Source of the DNA: Oreocharis arfaki
Lineage: Eukaryota > Chordata > Aves > Passeriformes > Paramythiidae
NCBI GenBank assembly: GCA_013398015.1
Contig: VZRR01003262.1
Span: 278,709 to 342,708, forward strand
Length of the DNA stretch: 64,000 nt
Reading direction: 5' to 3'
This document shows, one piece after another, positions 10,008-22,876 of this stretch. Numbering within the stretch: position 1 is the first letter of the stretch; each line of letters begins with the position of its first letter. The notes beneath the pieces were generated by a model, which did no database searches, had not been told where the DNA came from, and was given only the letters and a program-made list of their open reading frames with translations. The position numbers and the translations under genes were made by a program.

Positions 10008-13000
10008 GTACGTGTTTCTCTTTCCTTTTTAAGAGAGCAGAGGGCTGTGCCAAGGTGAGGTGGTGGTATGCACAGTTCTTCAGGGAGCGCTCCTCAGGGA
10101 GCACAGCTTCCCCAGCTGATGTTCCGTTCACAATGGGCTGCCTTCTACTGCTTCTTTCCAGCTTCTCCTGCTGTTATTTTTATTGGACCTTACTGTGTGA
10201 TTGACTTATTTAATAAATTTTTTTTTCTTTGTAGTGGAGATTATTATTTTGAATACAGCTACTCTCTAGGAAGGCATTGTCAGCTTTGGGCCAGAACCAT
10301 GCATTTCTTTAACAGTAACCACAGTCCTTCTGTTAAATCTGTTCTGTAAAGTTATGATCCCTTTGCCCGTTTATCCTCTCTCAGAAGTTAAGTAGGAGTT
10401 GGAAATGGACTGATCGTAGGTGAATTCAACTTCAAAGCAAAGACCTGCTTGTGAGACAACCCCTTTCTTCCTGTGTAATAATGTAGGTTTCAAGACAGGT
10501 TTGTGGCCTGCTCAGTAATTACTGGATTGGATTTTCTGCCTCTTTCTCACTCATCCTCCTTTTCCTTGTGTTTTCAGCTGCTCCCTCTGGCTACCTGAGC
10601 TCCCTGTACAGGATTCCTTGAGGTTCCCACTTTATCTAACAGTTAAGGAGGTGATTTTAAGGACATCCACTTAACCAAACTGAATGTGTATCAGAACAAG
10701 TTGTTTTGCTTTCGATAGTGATCAGTTTCATTGGTTTTGGTAGTGACTATTTTCTTTGCTTTTCTCCTCAGTGCAGATTGTATACAAATTTAAAGGTTGA
10801 TCCCTTATGAAATAGGATGTCCTTGGAATGGATGTTTTCACTATGCGGATTAAAACAGACTAATTCTGCACAATGACAGCCTTTGTGTATCGTTCTTCAC
10901 ATACTTAATGGAACAACTAAGAACATAAAATAATTTGTAATTTTTCTTCTGAGCTGTCATATGAGACTTTGTGGCTTGTCAATTAAGTTGATGCTAATTT
11001 ATCTCTTAAGCTTGAATTTAGTTATACAAATTTCTCCAAATGAAAAGGGTCAATAAACAAATGTACGGTGCAAAAGGGAAAAGTCTAGCTTGTAAATTAG
11101 ATACAAGCATGGCTTGTATCTAACCTCTAGAGCCACCTTATAGCCGTGGCTACATGGAGTTTTGTGAACATATGTATTAATATAGATGATCAATATATTT
11201 ATACTTGCACACACATATGAAATATACATGTATATACACATAAAATTAATTCTTTGTTTGTTTACATTCATTTGTGTTTGGGGTCTATACCTGAGTCTTC
11301 AGTGGACTTTGAAGTCTGAACTTCTAATTTACTTCTAGTAAGTTACGAGTAGGCTTGTAATTTTCTGCACATTAGTTTTATTATAAACATATCAAAACAT
11401 TAGGAAACTAGTTTGTCTTCTGGTTCTCAATCTTTTCATCATGCAATCTCATATTTTGATGCTTCTCCACGTTGTAATTTAAATGTCCTAGACAGCGTTA
11501 CATTAAAAAAAAAGGTATCATGGGTTTGGTTTTTTGTTTTTTTTTTTAAGGAGAATGTGTACTGAACATCTATTGCGGGTTATTATTATCTTTATAGTGT
11601 CTAAAAGCCTGGGTGCCAAATATAATTTATTTTAAGTTTCCTGGATAAAATACTGTTTATGTGTTAGTACTCCAGAAACACTGCAACATAAGGAAATTCA
11701 AATACTTGTGAACAAATACCGAGTGTGATAGTTTTATTTCCAAGCTACTTGTTTGTTCTTGTTATTATGTTTTCCTAACCTAAAGACACCCTACTGACTT
11801 AAACACTGGAATGGGTATCTTACCCGTCGAAATGTGCTCCAGTCTAGGCACAGCTATATTTGAAGTGAAGTATTAGCAAACTAATTTCTTCTTCGACTTA
11901 CAATCTTTTCCAAGGCAGTTTTCTTAACTGTCCATGCAGCTGTAGCAAGAGATACTTGGAATGAAACTCCAACTGCACACATCACCACCTCTTTGTCAAA
12001 TTACACCAGTTTGATGATTTAATGGAGAACACAACATGTGAGAGAAAAATCTCTTGTTATATTGAATGTAATTAATAGTTCAGTTAAGTATTTTCAGCTT
12101 TAGATGAGTGCTCTTTAGTGGTCTGGCTCTTAGTGTGGTAAAGCTGACCTGATTATGTGAAGTGAATTATGAATTTTAAACTACAAGAACAGAATTTCTA
12201 AGTAAACATTACAAAGCTTATGCTAAAAATCCATGTTTGCAACCTGTAGCAGCTAATTATTTCTCGAAAGCAGCAAATAGGCTCTGTCTTCATTTTATTA
12301 ATGTGGAGAGGTAACTAACTTGCTGTAGGCTACAAAAGAAACTGTTGTAGGAAGGAAAGCAGAATTCAGGCTTTCCTCAAATCTTTGGTATTCACTGCAG
12401 TTCATTACAGGTGGTAATGGGAATTGGTGAAGACTCTTGCTTTCATTACCAGGTTATGTCTCCATGCAACTTAAAAGGAACACAAATGCTGGGTGAATCA
12501 AAGTTATAACATCCTTTTTGATAGGGTGCCTGCAAGATCTATAATTTGCCAATATGTTGTTTGTTTGTTTTGTTGTTGAATTGTATTTCATGTAGAGAGA
12601 TTATTTCTCACACTCCTATTTTCTGAGAACTGAAATGAAAAATACGTGTTGATGTTTATTTTTTCACAGTTAGCTCCATAGTGTAGGTGTCCATAATGTT
12701 TCACATAATCAAGACAAAAATTCTATGCAAATTAATTTTTCTGAGAAGAATCAGTAAAAAAGAGTTTCAATTCCTGCTTTGTGTATTATAAGAAGAAAAG
12801 CAGTATTGTTTGAATGTATGACTGGACCTTCCCCATTCCTTTCTGCTTGCTCATTTTCTTCCTCCCCTAGCATGTGGAAAAAGTCTGTTTAAACAGAGTG
12901 AAACTAGGTCTCTGTAGCTTGACAAATTACCATTTTTTTCCAAAGTGTTATTTTTTTTGTGATTCTTGAAAACCATACTGTAACTCTTGGAGATGTTTTT

Positions 13001-16000
13001 ACAGTAACATAGGCATGCTTTATGCAGTTCTGCTGTTGGATTTATGGATGCTTTTGTCAGGATGCCACCATGGAAACCTTAAAATGACATGCTTAATTTA
13101 TTAATGCAGTTGGAATACAAGTCCTAGGGTACACATAAAGGTTACTTAGCATTAGCCCAAGGTCATCCAACAAGATTTTACATTAATGGAAAAAAATAGA
13201 AATACAAAAAATTTCCTAAATGGTCATGATAGAGCCACAGTAAATGTATTAAATGTAATCACCTTCGTTGCAATATATAATATGTTGGCTACATTTCTAT
13301 TACAGAATTTATGAAAACCTTAATAGTTCCAACTAGTAAAAAGAACAGTGTGGGAAAAGTTGATGGATTTTTGAGTTCATTTCTTGATGTTGTGGAAAAA
13401 AATACTTGTTTGGTTTGTTATTTAAAAGCAGTGTTCAAATAGAACCTTACATTGTGAATCTTTTAGCAATATATCAAGCAAAAGAGAAAAAATGCAGCAG
13501 AATGAGAAAAAGAAAAAAAATTAAATTGATAGATTGTAATTCTCTGAACTCGGTAAAAATAGGAGTCCAGAGGAGTCTGGACTCCTTAAAAACAAAAATA
13601 TTGCTAGTTTTATATTTAGTGCATTGAGCTGCTGAGGTTAAGTCATGATCGGTGCTTGCTTACACTAGAAAAGGGAATGCAATTAAGCCTTGAGAATTCT
13701 CTGTTTATATAAAAGTATCGCTGGATGGTTGGTTATGGGCCTGGGGTGATTGTTTCACAAAGCCTTGCCTTCAGTAAATAAATAATAATTTTTAAAAACA
13801 CAAACAGGTGGTCTGGGTATACTGTAGCTCTGCAGAAAATTTAAAGAGCTCATGGGCTCGTTATGCTGGGATTCAAACACAAAGGCTGATGAGTTTCCAA
13901 GACAAGAAACTCAGCTGGAGCTGAAATGAAATGTAAAATAATTGTGTCACTGTTTCACAGCCTAGTATTTCAGCATCTTTAAGCAAATCATAAGGAACTT
14001 TAAATTCTGGGTTATTACTGCTGCATGAGAAAATAATTTTCCAATTTTTTAGCATTCATTCCCATTCCCTGGGAAAGATTTTTTTTTCAGTTATATTATG
14101 GATGTTCTAACCACAGAATTTGAAACCTCTGTTGACTTAAATGTTCTTTTTTAGCAGCCTGAAATCCTTTTATCTGGCACTACTGTTAAAAACTATTCAC
14201 AAATACTGAAAGTGGGTATCTTAAAATGTTTCTAATACTTCAGTCTTTGATAAAGAATATTTTAAATATTTGCTTTCCAGAAAGAATAGTTACAATGCTT
14301 TAATGATATTTGGGCACTTTAAAGACCTAAGAAGAGTTAATTTAAACAAACCTACTTTTATGTTTAATACTATTTTAACACTGGCGAATTGCATAATGAG
14401 CAAATCAAACAGTTGAGCCTAATCTTTTTATACAAATAGCTGATTAAAAAGTAGATTGCCCTTTTGTGAATTTGCCTCTTGCGGGCACTGTTATTACAGG
14501 TGGTCAGCACTTCTAACACTTTTTTTGGTTCTTTTTAACATTGCCAGACTTTAACCCTTTGAGTTCATGTCTTCCATGCGCAGTGTTGCCCACAGCATTG
14601 CACTGTTATAGGAGTGACTCAACACCCTGAACTGTGCAGTGAGGAAATTGGAAACTGGAACTGGGAATGGCTTGGAGAGAAGATGGGAGCAGTGCAAGAG
14701 AGACATAAGTATGGGGCAAGGGGTTGCAGATATGGGATATGTCAGTGCAGAGAAAGAAATCAGAATTGCCTTGAGAACCAGATAAGGGCAACAGGAAGCT
14801 GAAAGGGGCAAAATAAAGGAATATATGCATTAACAGGTTAGATGTGGGCATGAATTTGCAGGTAATTTCTCATAGTCGAGATACTAAGCACAATGGAAGC
14901 ATGTTTTCTCTCACTGCCTCATTCTCATGGCTTAGTAAATTTTACAACAGCTTTCCCAAAATCCTAGCTTCAAGCAGACACCCAGCTTGGAAAATCCAAC
15001 TTTATGGCTAGAATTTGACCAAGCTATAAGTAATTGCTAACAGTGGTACAAGTAATATTTGCCAGCTTCACCTTCAGATCTCACAAGGCGTGTTGTGTGT
15101 AACTATTTCATTCATTTTATGTATAGTAAGCCTCTGTGGTTTTGTTACTTTTTTTGTCTGAAACTGTTTTATAATCTTTTTTTCAGTTAACACCATAACC
15201 AGTGAAAAATACAGCATTCAAACAATGGTTTCCCATCATTACATTATTATTTAAAAGATCGCATATGCAGTGTTTAGTCTTGAATCTCACCTTCTTTTTG
15301 GCAGTTTTCAGACATTTAATTTTATTTCCATGCATGTTAGCCACGCGATACTACAGTATGAGCTACTAACAGAAAATACAGCAAAAGAAAAATCTGTCAC
15401 CTTGAGATATTTGTTGTCTTCCAGAAACCTGTCAGATGTTCATTTGCATGTGTCAGAAATTGTTCCGTAAAACCTCAGTGTATTTATTAAAGTCCACTAA
15501 AAATGTTCTTACGACAATACTTGATTTTACTCTGCTTTATAGCCTTTTATTTTAGTAAATCGTATTGTGCAGTAGAAGGTGTTTAGGCATTTTTCATAAA
15601 GGTAGCATGTGAAGTTTTTTCTGGAAGGAAGAAGGACTTACATGGGAAACAGTTCTGATATTTGTAATAGTAATATTTTTAGTAGTAGACCATTTAATTA
15701 TTAAGCAGTAGAAGTGTTTGCATAACACATAGTCTTGTGTAGTTGAAGATCAGCGTGGATTTCTTAAAAAACTTCTCTTTTGGTAGCTCTTCACGCATAC
15801 AAGTTTTGTGCACGCTTTTTTTTTTTTTTTTTTTGTTCCTTCTCAAGCACTGGCTGTTAAAAAAGCAATTCCCAAAATTGTGCTTGTTCCATCTGACATT
15901 ATTGATACAGGTGAACATATACACAGTAAATGGAAATTAGTTGTTTTAAACTGAACCAAATTCAAATGAAAGAGCAGGAATCAACCGTATATTCTAAATT

Positions 16001-16705
16001 AACCGGATCATTAGCCTTTAAAGCAATGTTGAATAAACTAGACCAGAACCTTAAGAACGTGACTAGATTGAAAAACATGTATATTGTTTTTACATGCTAT
16101 GGGATATACTGAACCTCATTATTCTTATGGCTCATTATGTACTCTTAACTGTTCTAGATGCAATTATGGCTTAGCTGAGCTGCATTTAGTTTCTTGTTTG
16201 GTCTTACTTTCCCAAAGTTCCTCTTGGTCCCTATTTATTTGTGGTTTGATATGGGGTAAAAGAATTGGCTCTGTCTAGCCTTTTATGAAGAATTTGTAAG
16301 GCAAATACAGTTTTTCATATTCTGGTTCATGTATATGTTAAAGTGTAGATTATTGCCTATTTTTAATAACTGGTTCAACGTCTATGGATTCAGTACATGA
16401 AGGTGTAACAAATTGTTCTAATGAGACAGATAGCTTATATTCAGATCAGTAAGGAAATGATTCTTCAATTTAAACAGAAGAAATCTTTGAAACTATGTGA
16501 GTTTCTAGATCTTTATTGTATGGTATGTTGCTTTTTACTCTTTCAATTCAACCCTATGTGGTTTGGGTTGATGTTTTATGTCACACTGTGTGGTGGCAGT
16601 TTTTTTAGCAATAAACATTTGAAAGGTGTTTTTAAGGAAAGCCAAAGCTTTCAAGTGTTTGTACATAACAGTTGCAGTAATTCCTATTTTGTGTCATTTT
16701 AGCAG
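10008..16705 (+). other. VTA1: VTA1 intron 5
   Basis: This 6698-bp intron ends in a TAGCAG tandem acceptor (see findings). It contains a poly(T) run of about 18 bases near 15817-15836 and several shorter homopolymers. The interval 14560-14860 has somewhat higher GC content and open frames on both strands, but nothing recognisable. No CR1 copy was seen here. Confidence 0.9.
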
Positions 16706-16879
16706 ATGCCGAAAGGGAAGAAGCGGGGTCATCTTCTGTCCATAGTGGAACAACTCAACCATCATCATCATCTACATATGAAGCTAACAACATACCAACT
16801 AGTAATTACACTGGCATACATATACCACCAGGTGCCCATGCACCAGCCAACACTCCAGCTGAAGTACCTCATAACACAG
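16706..16879 (+). CDS. VTA1: VTA1 exon 6 (low-complexity linker)
   Basis: This 174-bp exon completes an Asp codon (G|AT) and encodes 57 residues: an acidic AEREEAG start, a Ser/Thr-rich stretch (TTQPSSSSTYEANN), then the conserved YTGIHIPPGAHAPANTPAEV block, about residues 176-232. This is the flexible linker between the N-terminal MIT modules and the C-terminal VPS4-binding domain. The start was chosen at 16706 because it gives the canonical CAG acceptor; use of the TAG three bases upstream would add one codon in frame. The donor G|gtgtgt lacks the usual A at +3 and is the weakest in the gene. It is phase 1 on both sides, so skipping keeps the frame. Confidence 0.93.
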
Positions 16880-18667
16880 GTGTGTGCAAATCACACCTAA
16901 AAAAATGCCTTTACTGGGAGACAAATTCTTGCCCAAACTCTAATCCATCACATATAGAGTAGAATAACACAGTATTGCATGGCAAAAGCATCTACATAAG
17001 CTAAAATGTTAAAATGCCTTTGGAAATATTTTAAAATTTTTTTTAAAATATGTAAATCATATTTTGGAGCACTTTTACTGAAGATATATATGGACTAAGA
17101 AAGTGATGGTTTGTGCTAACAGAATTTTTTTGTCTTCTCTTGAATCAGTAAAGTGGTGTTGCATTGCAACATCTGTACTGTAAAGCACAATTTGAATCTT
17201 TCACTCGATAGATGAAATTGTATTACTTCATTTCATATGTAGCTTTCCCTGTGCAGATAGGCTGCTGTTCTTCGTGTGGGAGCTTGTCCAACATAGTGTC
17301 GAAGTTGTTACAGCTCTATAGCAATCATGCCTGATGTACCATTCATACTAGTTTGGTTTGGCTTGTCCCCCTTTTCCCGTGCAGGTGTTTTAGTGTGATT
17401 GACTTCAGACAATATTATTAATGGGAATTTTGTCCCTACTGCTAAACATATTGGCTCCTATGTCCTTCTTATTAATATTTGTAGTTTTTGGACCAAAACC
17501 AAGTTCTTAAAAATTACAAGTTCCTTCCCAAATGCTGTATTTAAAAAAAAAAGGAATTTAAGTGATTAGTAAATACAACTTTTTTGCCTTATGAGACCTT
17601 TTTATAGTAATCATAGAATAGAATTATTAATTAATGATTATTAAGACTAAGAGGTTAAAAGCTCTTGATTTCAATCCTGATGATAGTTATTGTTCAGATA
17701 CATTTTTATATTACCGAACATCAGAGATTTTTGTCACTTAATCCCTCATTTTACTTTCTCGTTTTAAAAGTGCTTCACCCTATGAAGCATTCAGGATGCT
17801 CTTTTTTTCAGCTTTATCAAGGGGAGATCTGTCAGATAGATGGAGGATTTTTGGGTCTGGGAGGGAGAGTATGGTTTTTTTTACCAGATTTGAAAATTAT
17901 GGAGTACGTACCTTGTTTGAATACATGAGTTCTGTGCATTACATAGTTTAACCCCACCAGTCATTCAACGGAGTGACGTAATTTAGAAAAGTGATTATAC
18001 CTTCTTCCTACACAGCGGATGTTGTAGAAATAACTTTATGCCAGTCTGAGATGTTCTGGACATACTGCAGAAATACAGTTTTGGATCAAAGCAAATGAGT
18101 GTACCTAAAATGGGAACGCAGATGCAAGAATGCTTCACAGCATAAGGTGCTGTTTCTTCTTCTAGCACCACTGTTTCCCTTTTAAACTTAGCTAGCTTTT
18201 TTATTCTCACTAATTGTTTTCAAAGGAATTAGGAAGGAGATAGCTTGCAAGTGTGAGGTGACAGGCATGGGGCTTTAAAAATATAATAATATAGACTGCC
18301 TCTGGTATTTAGAATTTAGGTTTCAAATATAAGTTTACTCACACTTTTCTTTAGCAGGTTTTCCTCAGTACTCTAGGGTAACCAGTATCTCTTGGACTAG
18401 TATTTTCTTATTTTTTTAATGCTTGAAATTAAACTTCTGTGAAATCCTGTACTAGTAAAATGACAGTCTGTACATTCTTCTGTTTTATTTTGTAAAGCAT
18501 TCATATTTGGAGTGAAAGCATTAAAATTATTTGTTAGACATTTTCAGAATTAGTAAGCTATCAACTGCTCAATTTAAAAATCATTAGGTGTACCTGTTTT
18601 GTTTGCTTACTTTTAAAGCCAACAAGTGAAAATAATCCCAAGTCCGTTTTTTTGCATTGTTTTGCAG
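16880..18667 (+). other. VTA1: VTA1 intron 6
   Basis: This 1788-bp intron runs from gtgtgt to a ttttgcag acceptor. It is AT-rich with short homopolymers (17040s, 17540s). No repeat, RNA or hidden exon was recognised. Confidence 0.9.
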
Positions 18668-18748
18668 GAGTGACAAGTAACACCATTCAGCCTACTCCTC
18701 AGAATATTCCTCTAGTTGATCCTTCCCTTTACAGTGCTCAGTCTGCAG
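18668..18748 (+). CDS. VTA1: VTA1 exon 7 (linker)
   Basis: This 81-bp exon completes a split Gly codon and encodes 26 residues (VTSNTIQPTPQNIPLVDPSL then YSAQSA), ending with the first base of another Gly codon. These are about residues 234-259, the Pro-rich end of the linker just before the C-terminal domain. The acceptor is ttttgcag and the donor G|gtaagc. Both flanking introns are phase 1, so this exon can also be skipped without a frameshift. The TIQPTP motif matches the family; the LVDPSLYSAQSA part differs from mammals, as expected for a linker. Confidence 0.95.
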
Positions 18749-20118
18749 GTAAGCTTCTGGCATTTGTATTGTTGTACATGGACATACTGTGTACTCTGTG
18801 TATCCCCTGCACTGAAGGAAGAAGTTTGAGAAATACTGTCGTTATCTGAATGCTATTTCAGAATTTTAAAAAGTGGATACCATCTAAGCATTGTTGCTAC
18901 AGATGTTTAATAGTTTCTGAAAGCTGTTACAATATAAATGTCTGTCTGGCTATTTTGAACCAATGAGGTATCAGTGTATAAGGCTTTTTATTATTTATAT
19001 TGTTGCTTCTCAGGTGAGGTTCTGATATACTTTGCAAAGCCTATATTCCTGATAGCCTTGGTAAATTATATTTTTTGAAATTAATACACATTCTCTTTAC
19101 TTAAAATTTATTCTACAGGGTCATCATGTAAGTTACTTATTAACTTCATAAAATAATTCACAAAACATTCAAGTTGTGGTTTTGTGCAGAGTAATTGTGT
19201 GTGCTTCCTGACTGTAATTAGTACCTGTGTTAAATTAAACAATTTATAAGATACTGCCACTGATGTTATTTTGTTCCATTTAGCCAAGGCTTTTATCTTC
19301 TAAGATGTCATCTCTCTTTGATGTTGAAATCACTGATAAACACTATCATATGTATTTTATGTCTGCTTGCGTATTCCATGGTTTGAAGTGTTCACATAAA
19401 GGCTGACCTTAGGGAAGCCACAGCCTGTGGAAGAGTAGTGACTGACAATAAAGCTGGAATCATCCTAGATTCTAATTTGAACACTCATGTACATTTGGAC
19501 AAAGAGTTAAGTGTTTTCTAAGAATTTTTCTGCCCATGGAATAGAGAAAATAGTGTTAAAAACCTCCATAAATTACAGCTGTTTGTAATAATCAGATTTT
19601 TATTGGCAGTATAACATGGATGTTAGATGGGGAGGAGGTCTAGAAGTCCTGGTACAAAATCTGTTCAAATTCTCCTCTACAGTTTATCCTCATCAGGGAA
19701 AGCTGATAGTATACGTAATTGCTATGTTAAGTTCTAGTACTAACCACGGTAAAACATTGCCTGTTATTACTACGAAGTTTAGATAGGTATGTTTTGTATT
19801 TTATAACTCACAAATATTTAGTTACTTTATTATGTTGTTGAAGAGTGTGTCTGTGTTGAAATAGCTTTATTGAAAAAGCATTTTTGCTTCAATTGAGTGT
19901 TATAATAGGAATTCAGTGTTTAACTTCTTTTTCGTCTGCTGGCATAAGAACGCTTAAGGAAGTTTCCATTTTAATGTATTAGAAAGCCATTTTTATAGAA
20001 GATGTCTTAAAAATAGCAAAATTTATCTTTAATAGAGACATATTAACCTTTAGTATTCTGCTGAGGAGCAAAAGGTACTATAGGTGCTACAGTTTTTCTG
20101 GCATATTGTTGTAACCGC

Positions 20119-20255
20119 AGAATCACAGGATAGTTTGAGCTGGAAGGGACCCAGAAGGATTGAGTCCAGCTCTTAAGTGAATGGCCCATACAGGGATGGA
20201 ACCCACAACCTTGGCATTATTAGCACCGTGCTCTGGCCAAATGAGCTGGCACTAA
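20119..20255 (-). repeat. tRNA-Ile-derived SINE with CR1-like 3' tail (TguSINE1 type)
   Basis: Read on the minus strand, 20253 to 20182 aligns along its whole length with vertebrate tRNA-Ile(AAU). It has an A-box-like GCTCATTTGG, the stretch GGTGCTAATAATGCCAAGG covering the anticodon arm, and a B-box-like GGTTCCATCCC followed by the acceptor-stem end. Instead of stopping there it continues into about 60 bp (20181 to 20119) that resemble the CR1 3' end and finish tcctgtgattct. A tRNA head plus CR1 tail is the structure of TguSINE1, the CR1-mobilised SINE of songbirds. Point changes in both boxes show it is a dead copy. An isolated tRNA-Ile pseudogene is excluded by the tail. Confidence 0.8.
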
Positions 20256-22876
20256 TGTCTCATGTGGCAGTAACTCATTTTATTGAAAACGACACCTCAG
20301 ACCTGTAACATTTAAACTTGGTGATAGTTTTTGAGTTTTGGGGACTGCTGTGGGGGTTTCGGTAGCTCCTTAACTAAAAGGCCTCAAAACTTTACTTAAT
20401 TTTTGCCATAGTAACTGCTAGTTGGAAGGCAAATTTTGTGGTGTTTGGCAGCAAAGCTTTCATGTTTAACTAGCTTATCCTGATCTTCTAGACAGTCATT
20501 GTAATAGGTTTTTTGGGAACTACTCTGAAAATTTTAGTCGTCATTGTTTCTTGGTTTAATGATTGTTTCTGGTTGTCAAAAATGTCATAATTTTGATTGA
20601 AACTTTAATTTTTTTTCTTAAGTTTAAGGCGTTCCATTATTCAGTATCTGAATAGTATCAGTGCATTGCTCCCTCTTACCACCAATGTGAGATAACCTGG
20701 TTTAATAAGTACATAAATAAAAAGAAATTGTGTTTATGAGAATGCATAATAAGTAATATTATGTAATTAAGAGATTAAGACCCTTTCAAAGCACCATGGT
20801 AAATCTCTAACGTGATCTAACCTGAATATTTGCATGCCTGCATTCCTCCTCTGCACATCTGTTGTGTCACTACAAGTTTGGGTCTTGTAAACAGCTCAAA
20901 GTGTTACATTCTTATGAGGGAGTGCTGCAGAAGTGCACCCAGAGAGTGATAGAGGTCATACAGGTTCTTGGTTTGAAAGCTTAGAAAATACACTGTCAGT
21001 TATGCAGGAGCCTGAGAGGGCACAGGGCGTGTGTCAGCAGACGTACGGTGACAGTTTTGTTTGCACGTGTGGAATTAAGAAGCTTGAGAGCAGTGGAAAG
21101 TGTTTGTCCTTGCCTGTCACCGTCTTGTTGTGCATTCTTCTCCTCATGAGAAGAGAGTCTGAGCTGCTCTCAGAGCAGCTGAGGAGTCCTTTCTGTGCCA
21201 ACAGTGGCCTTGTTCTCTAACCCATAAGTAGACTGAGAAATGCCTGTATCTCTTAATGGATGTACAAAATTGTTGGACCCAATAGCCCTCCCCAGTTCCT
21301 GAGCTGCAATATACATATCTGGGCTAGATCCTTGCTTCATATTGAGGTTCATACCATTCCTGTGGAACTGAAGTTTCCTTTGGACATGAAGGAGGGATCA
21401 TTGTTGCCCTCCATCCAGTAGATCCACAGAGCTAGCACAGTGCAAGGTACGTTTGTTCCATGATTTAGACACGATGTCTGTGTCTATACTAACAAATTAT
21501 ACATGCCTGCAAATATTTGGCACGGAGAACAGCTGGCACAGAAACTCTCACATCCATACTATTAAACTTTTAAACCTAAACAAGGTAGCTCATGAAGACT
21601 GCTCATATTGAATGGTCTGTAGCCTGCTCTGACCACAAGTCATGCTCAGGAATTGTTTGGGAAAGTGTTAGTTTGCATGGGCCAAAACCAAACTGGAGTC
21701 TGTTCCAGCAGTTTGACACTGCAGACAGTCAAGTTTGAGTGCTGAGACGCCTTCCTTGGCAGTGTTGAATGTGGTAGTATAGGCATAGCCAAACAGGATA
21801 TTCCACATATTCCTGCAAGACTCTTTCTTGTAGTAAGATCAAATGTATATTTTAAAAATAAACTATATATTTTCTTTGCTTCCCATAACATGGGAGAAGC
21901 CATTTGATTAACTGTTACGGGAGAAAAACTTATGGTGGAGAGGAGTCGAATAGTTTATCAAAGGAAAATTAAGTTAAAGGAACTGTGTTGTTTGATTTTT
22001 AGTCAGCATGAATCCTTCAATAGTTGTCCTGTTCTGTGGGAACAAGTTTCAGAGTTTAACATTGACTTTTGAAAGTGTCAAAGCTTTTGCATTTAAGCAT
22101 GGGTTAATATGTCTGACAACAGAATGTAGAGTTACACGGCAACTTCATGTACGTGTGTGTGCACTTCTCCAGTGTAGTTTTCTTAAAAAATTTATTACCC
22201 CTAGATTTTGCTAACACTAAAGGCATTCATAGTTGTGCTGCACAGTTTTTGTAAGATCTTCTACATTGCCATATGGTCCCTTCCACAGGTGGCATAGTAT
22301 AAAGAAAGCATTTGTCCATTGTAGTTGTATGTATAATGTTGTCATAAAATGTTTGGTAGTCTACACTCAAAGTAGAAATAATAATTTGACATTGAATGTG
22401 TTTTCATTATCTTAAAAAGAAATCCTTGATTATATTCCGAGTGATTTAATGGGAAAAAGGTATCTTGTTTCAAAAACCATTTGTTGCCTTTGCCATCACT
22501 GTCTTTATGCACCAATATGTGTGATTGAAATGTTCTTAAATCAACTGCCTTATATTTGGGCATCATAAAAAGGAAAAACATCTGAGGGGTAGAAAAGGAT
22601 TCCAGGGAGAAGCAGATGTATTATGTAAAATGCACATTTCTTTCATTCTGAAACTGCATTTTTCCCCCAAATTATTTCAGCATCTCTAGTCAAAATGTTT
22701 TCACTTTGTGTTCCTCTTAAACTAAAAGAATCATGCTTCTTGTTATAGATTCCATATTCCTGTCATGTTTCAGTAAAATAACTACAGTCCTAATAATTCC
22801 AGAAAAATACAGAAGCAGTTTGTTTCAGAATAAATAAAGTATACCTTTCCTATCTCATTGTTGTTGGGCTTTTTTA

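Noticed and set aside
9767..10204. 145-codon plus-strand open frame
   Set aside because: It is VTA1 exon 5 (9896-10007) read through into both flanking introns; only the exon part is coding.
20182..20253. tRNA-Ile gene on the minus strand
   Set aside because: Box and stem positions carry substitutions and the sequence continues into a CR1-like tail, so it is a SINE head and not a functional tRNA.
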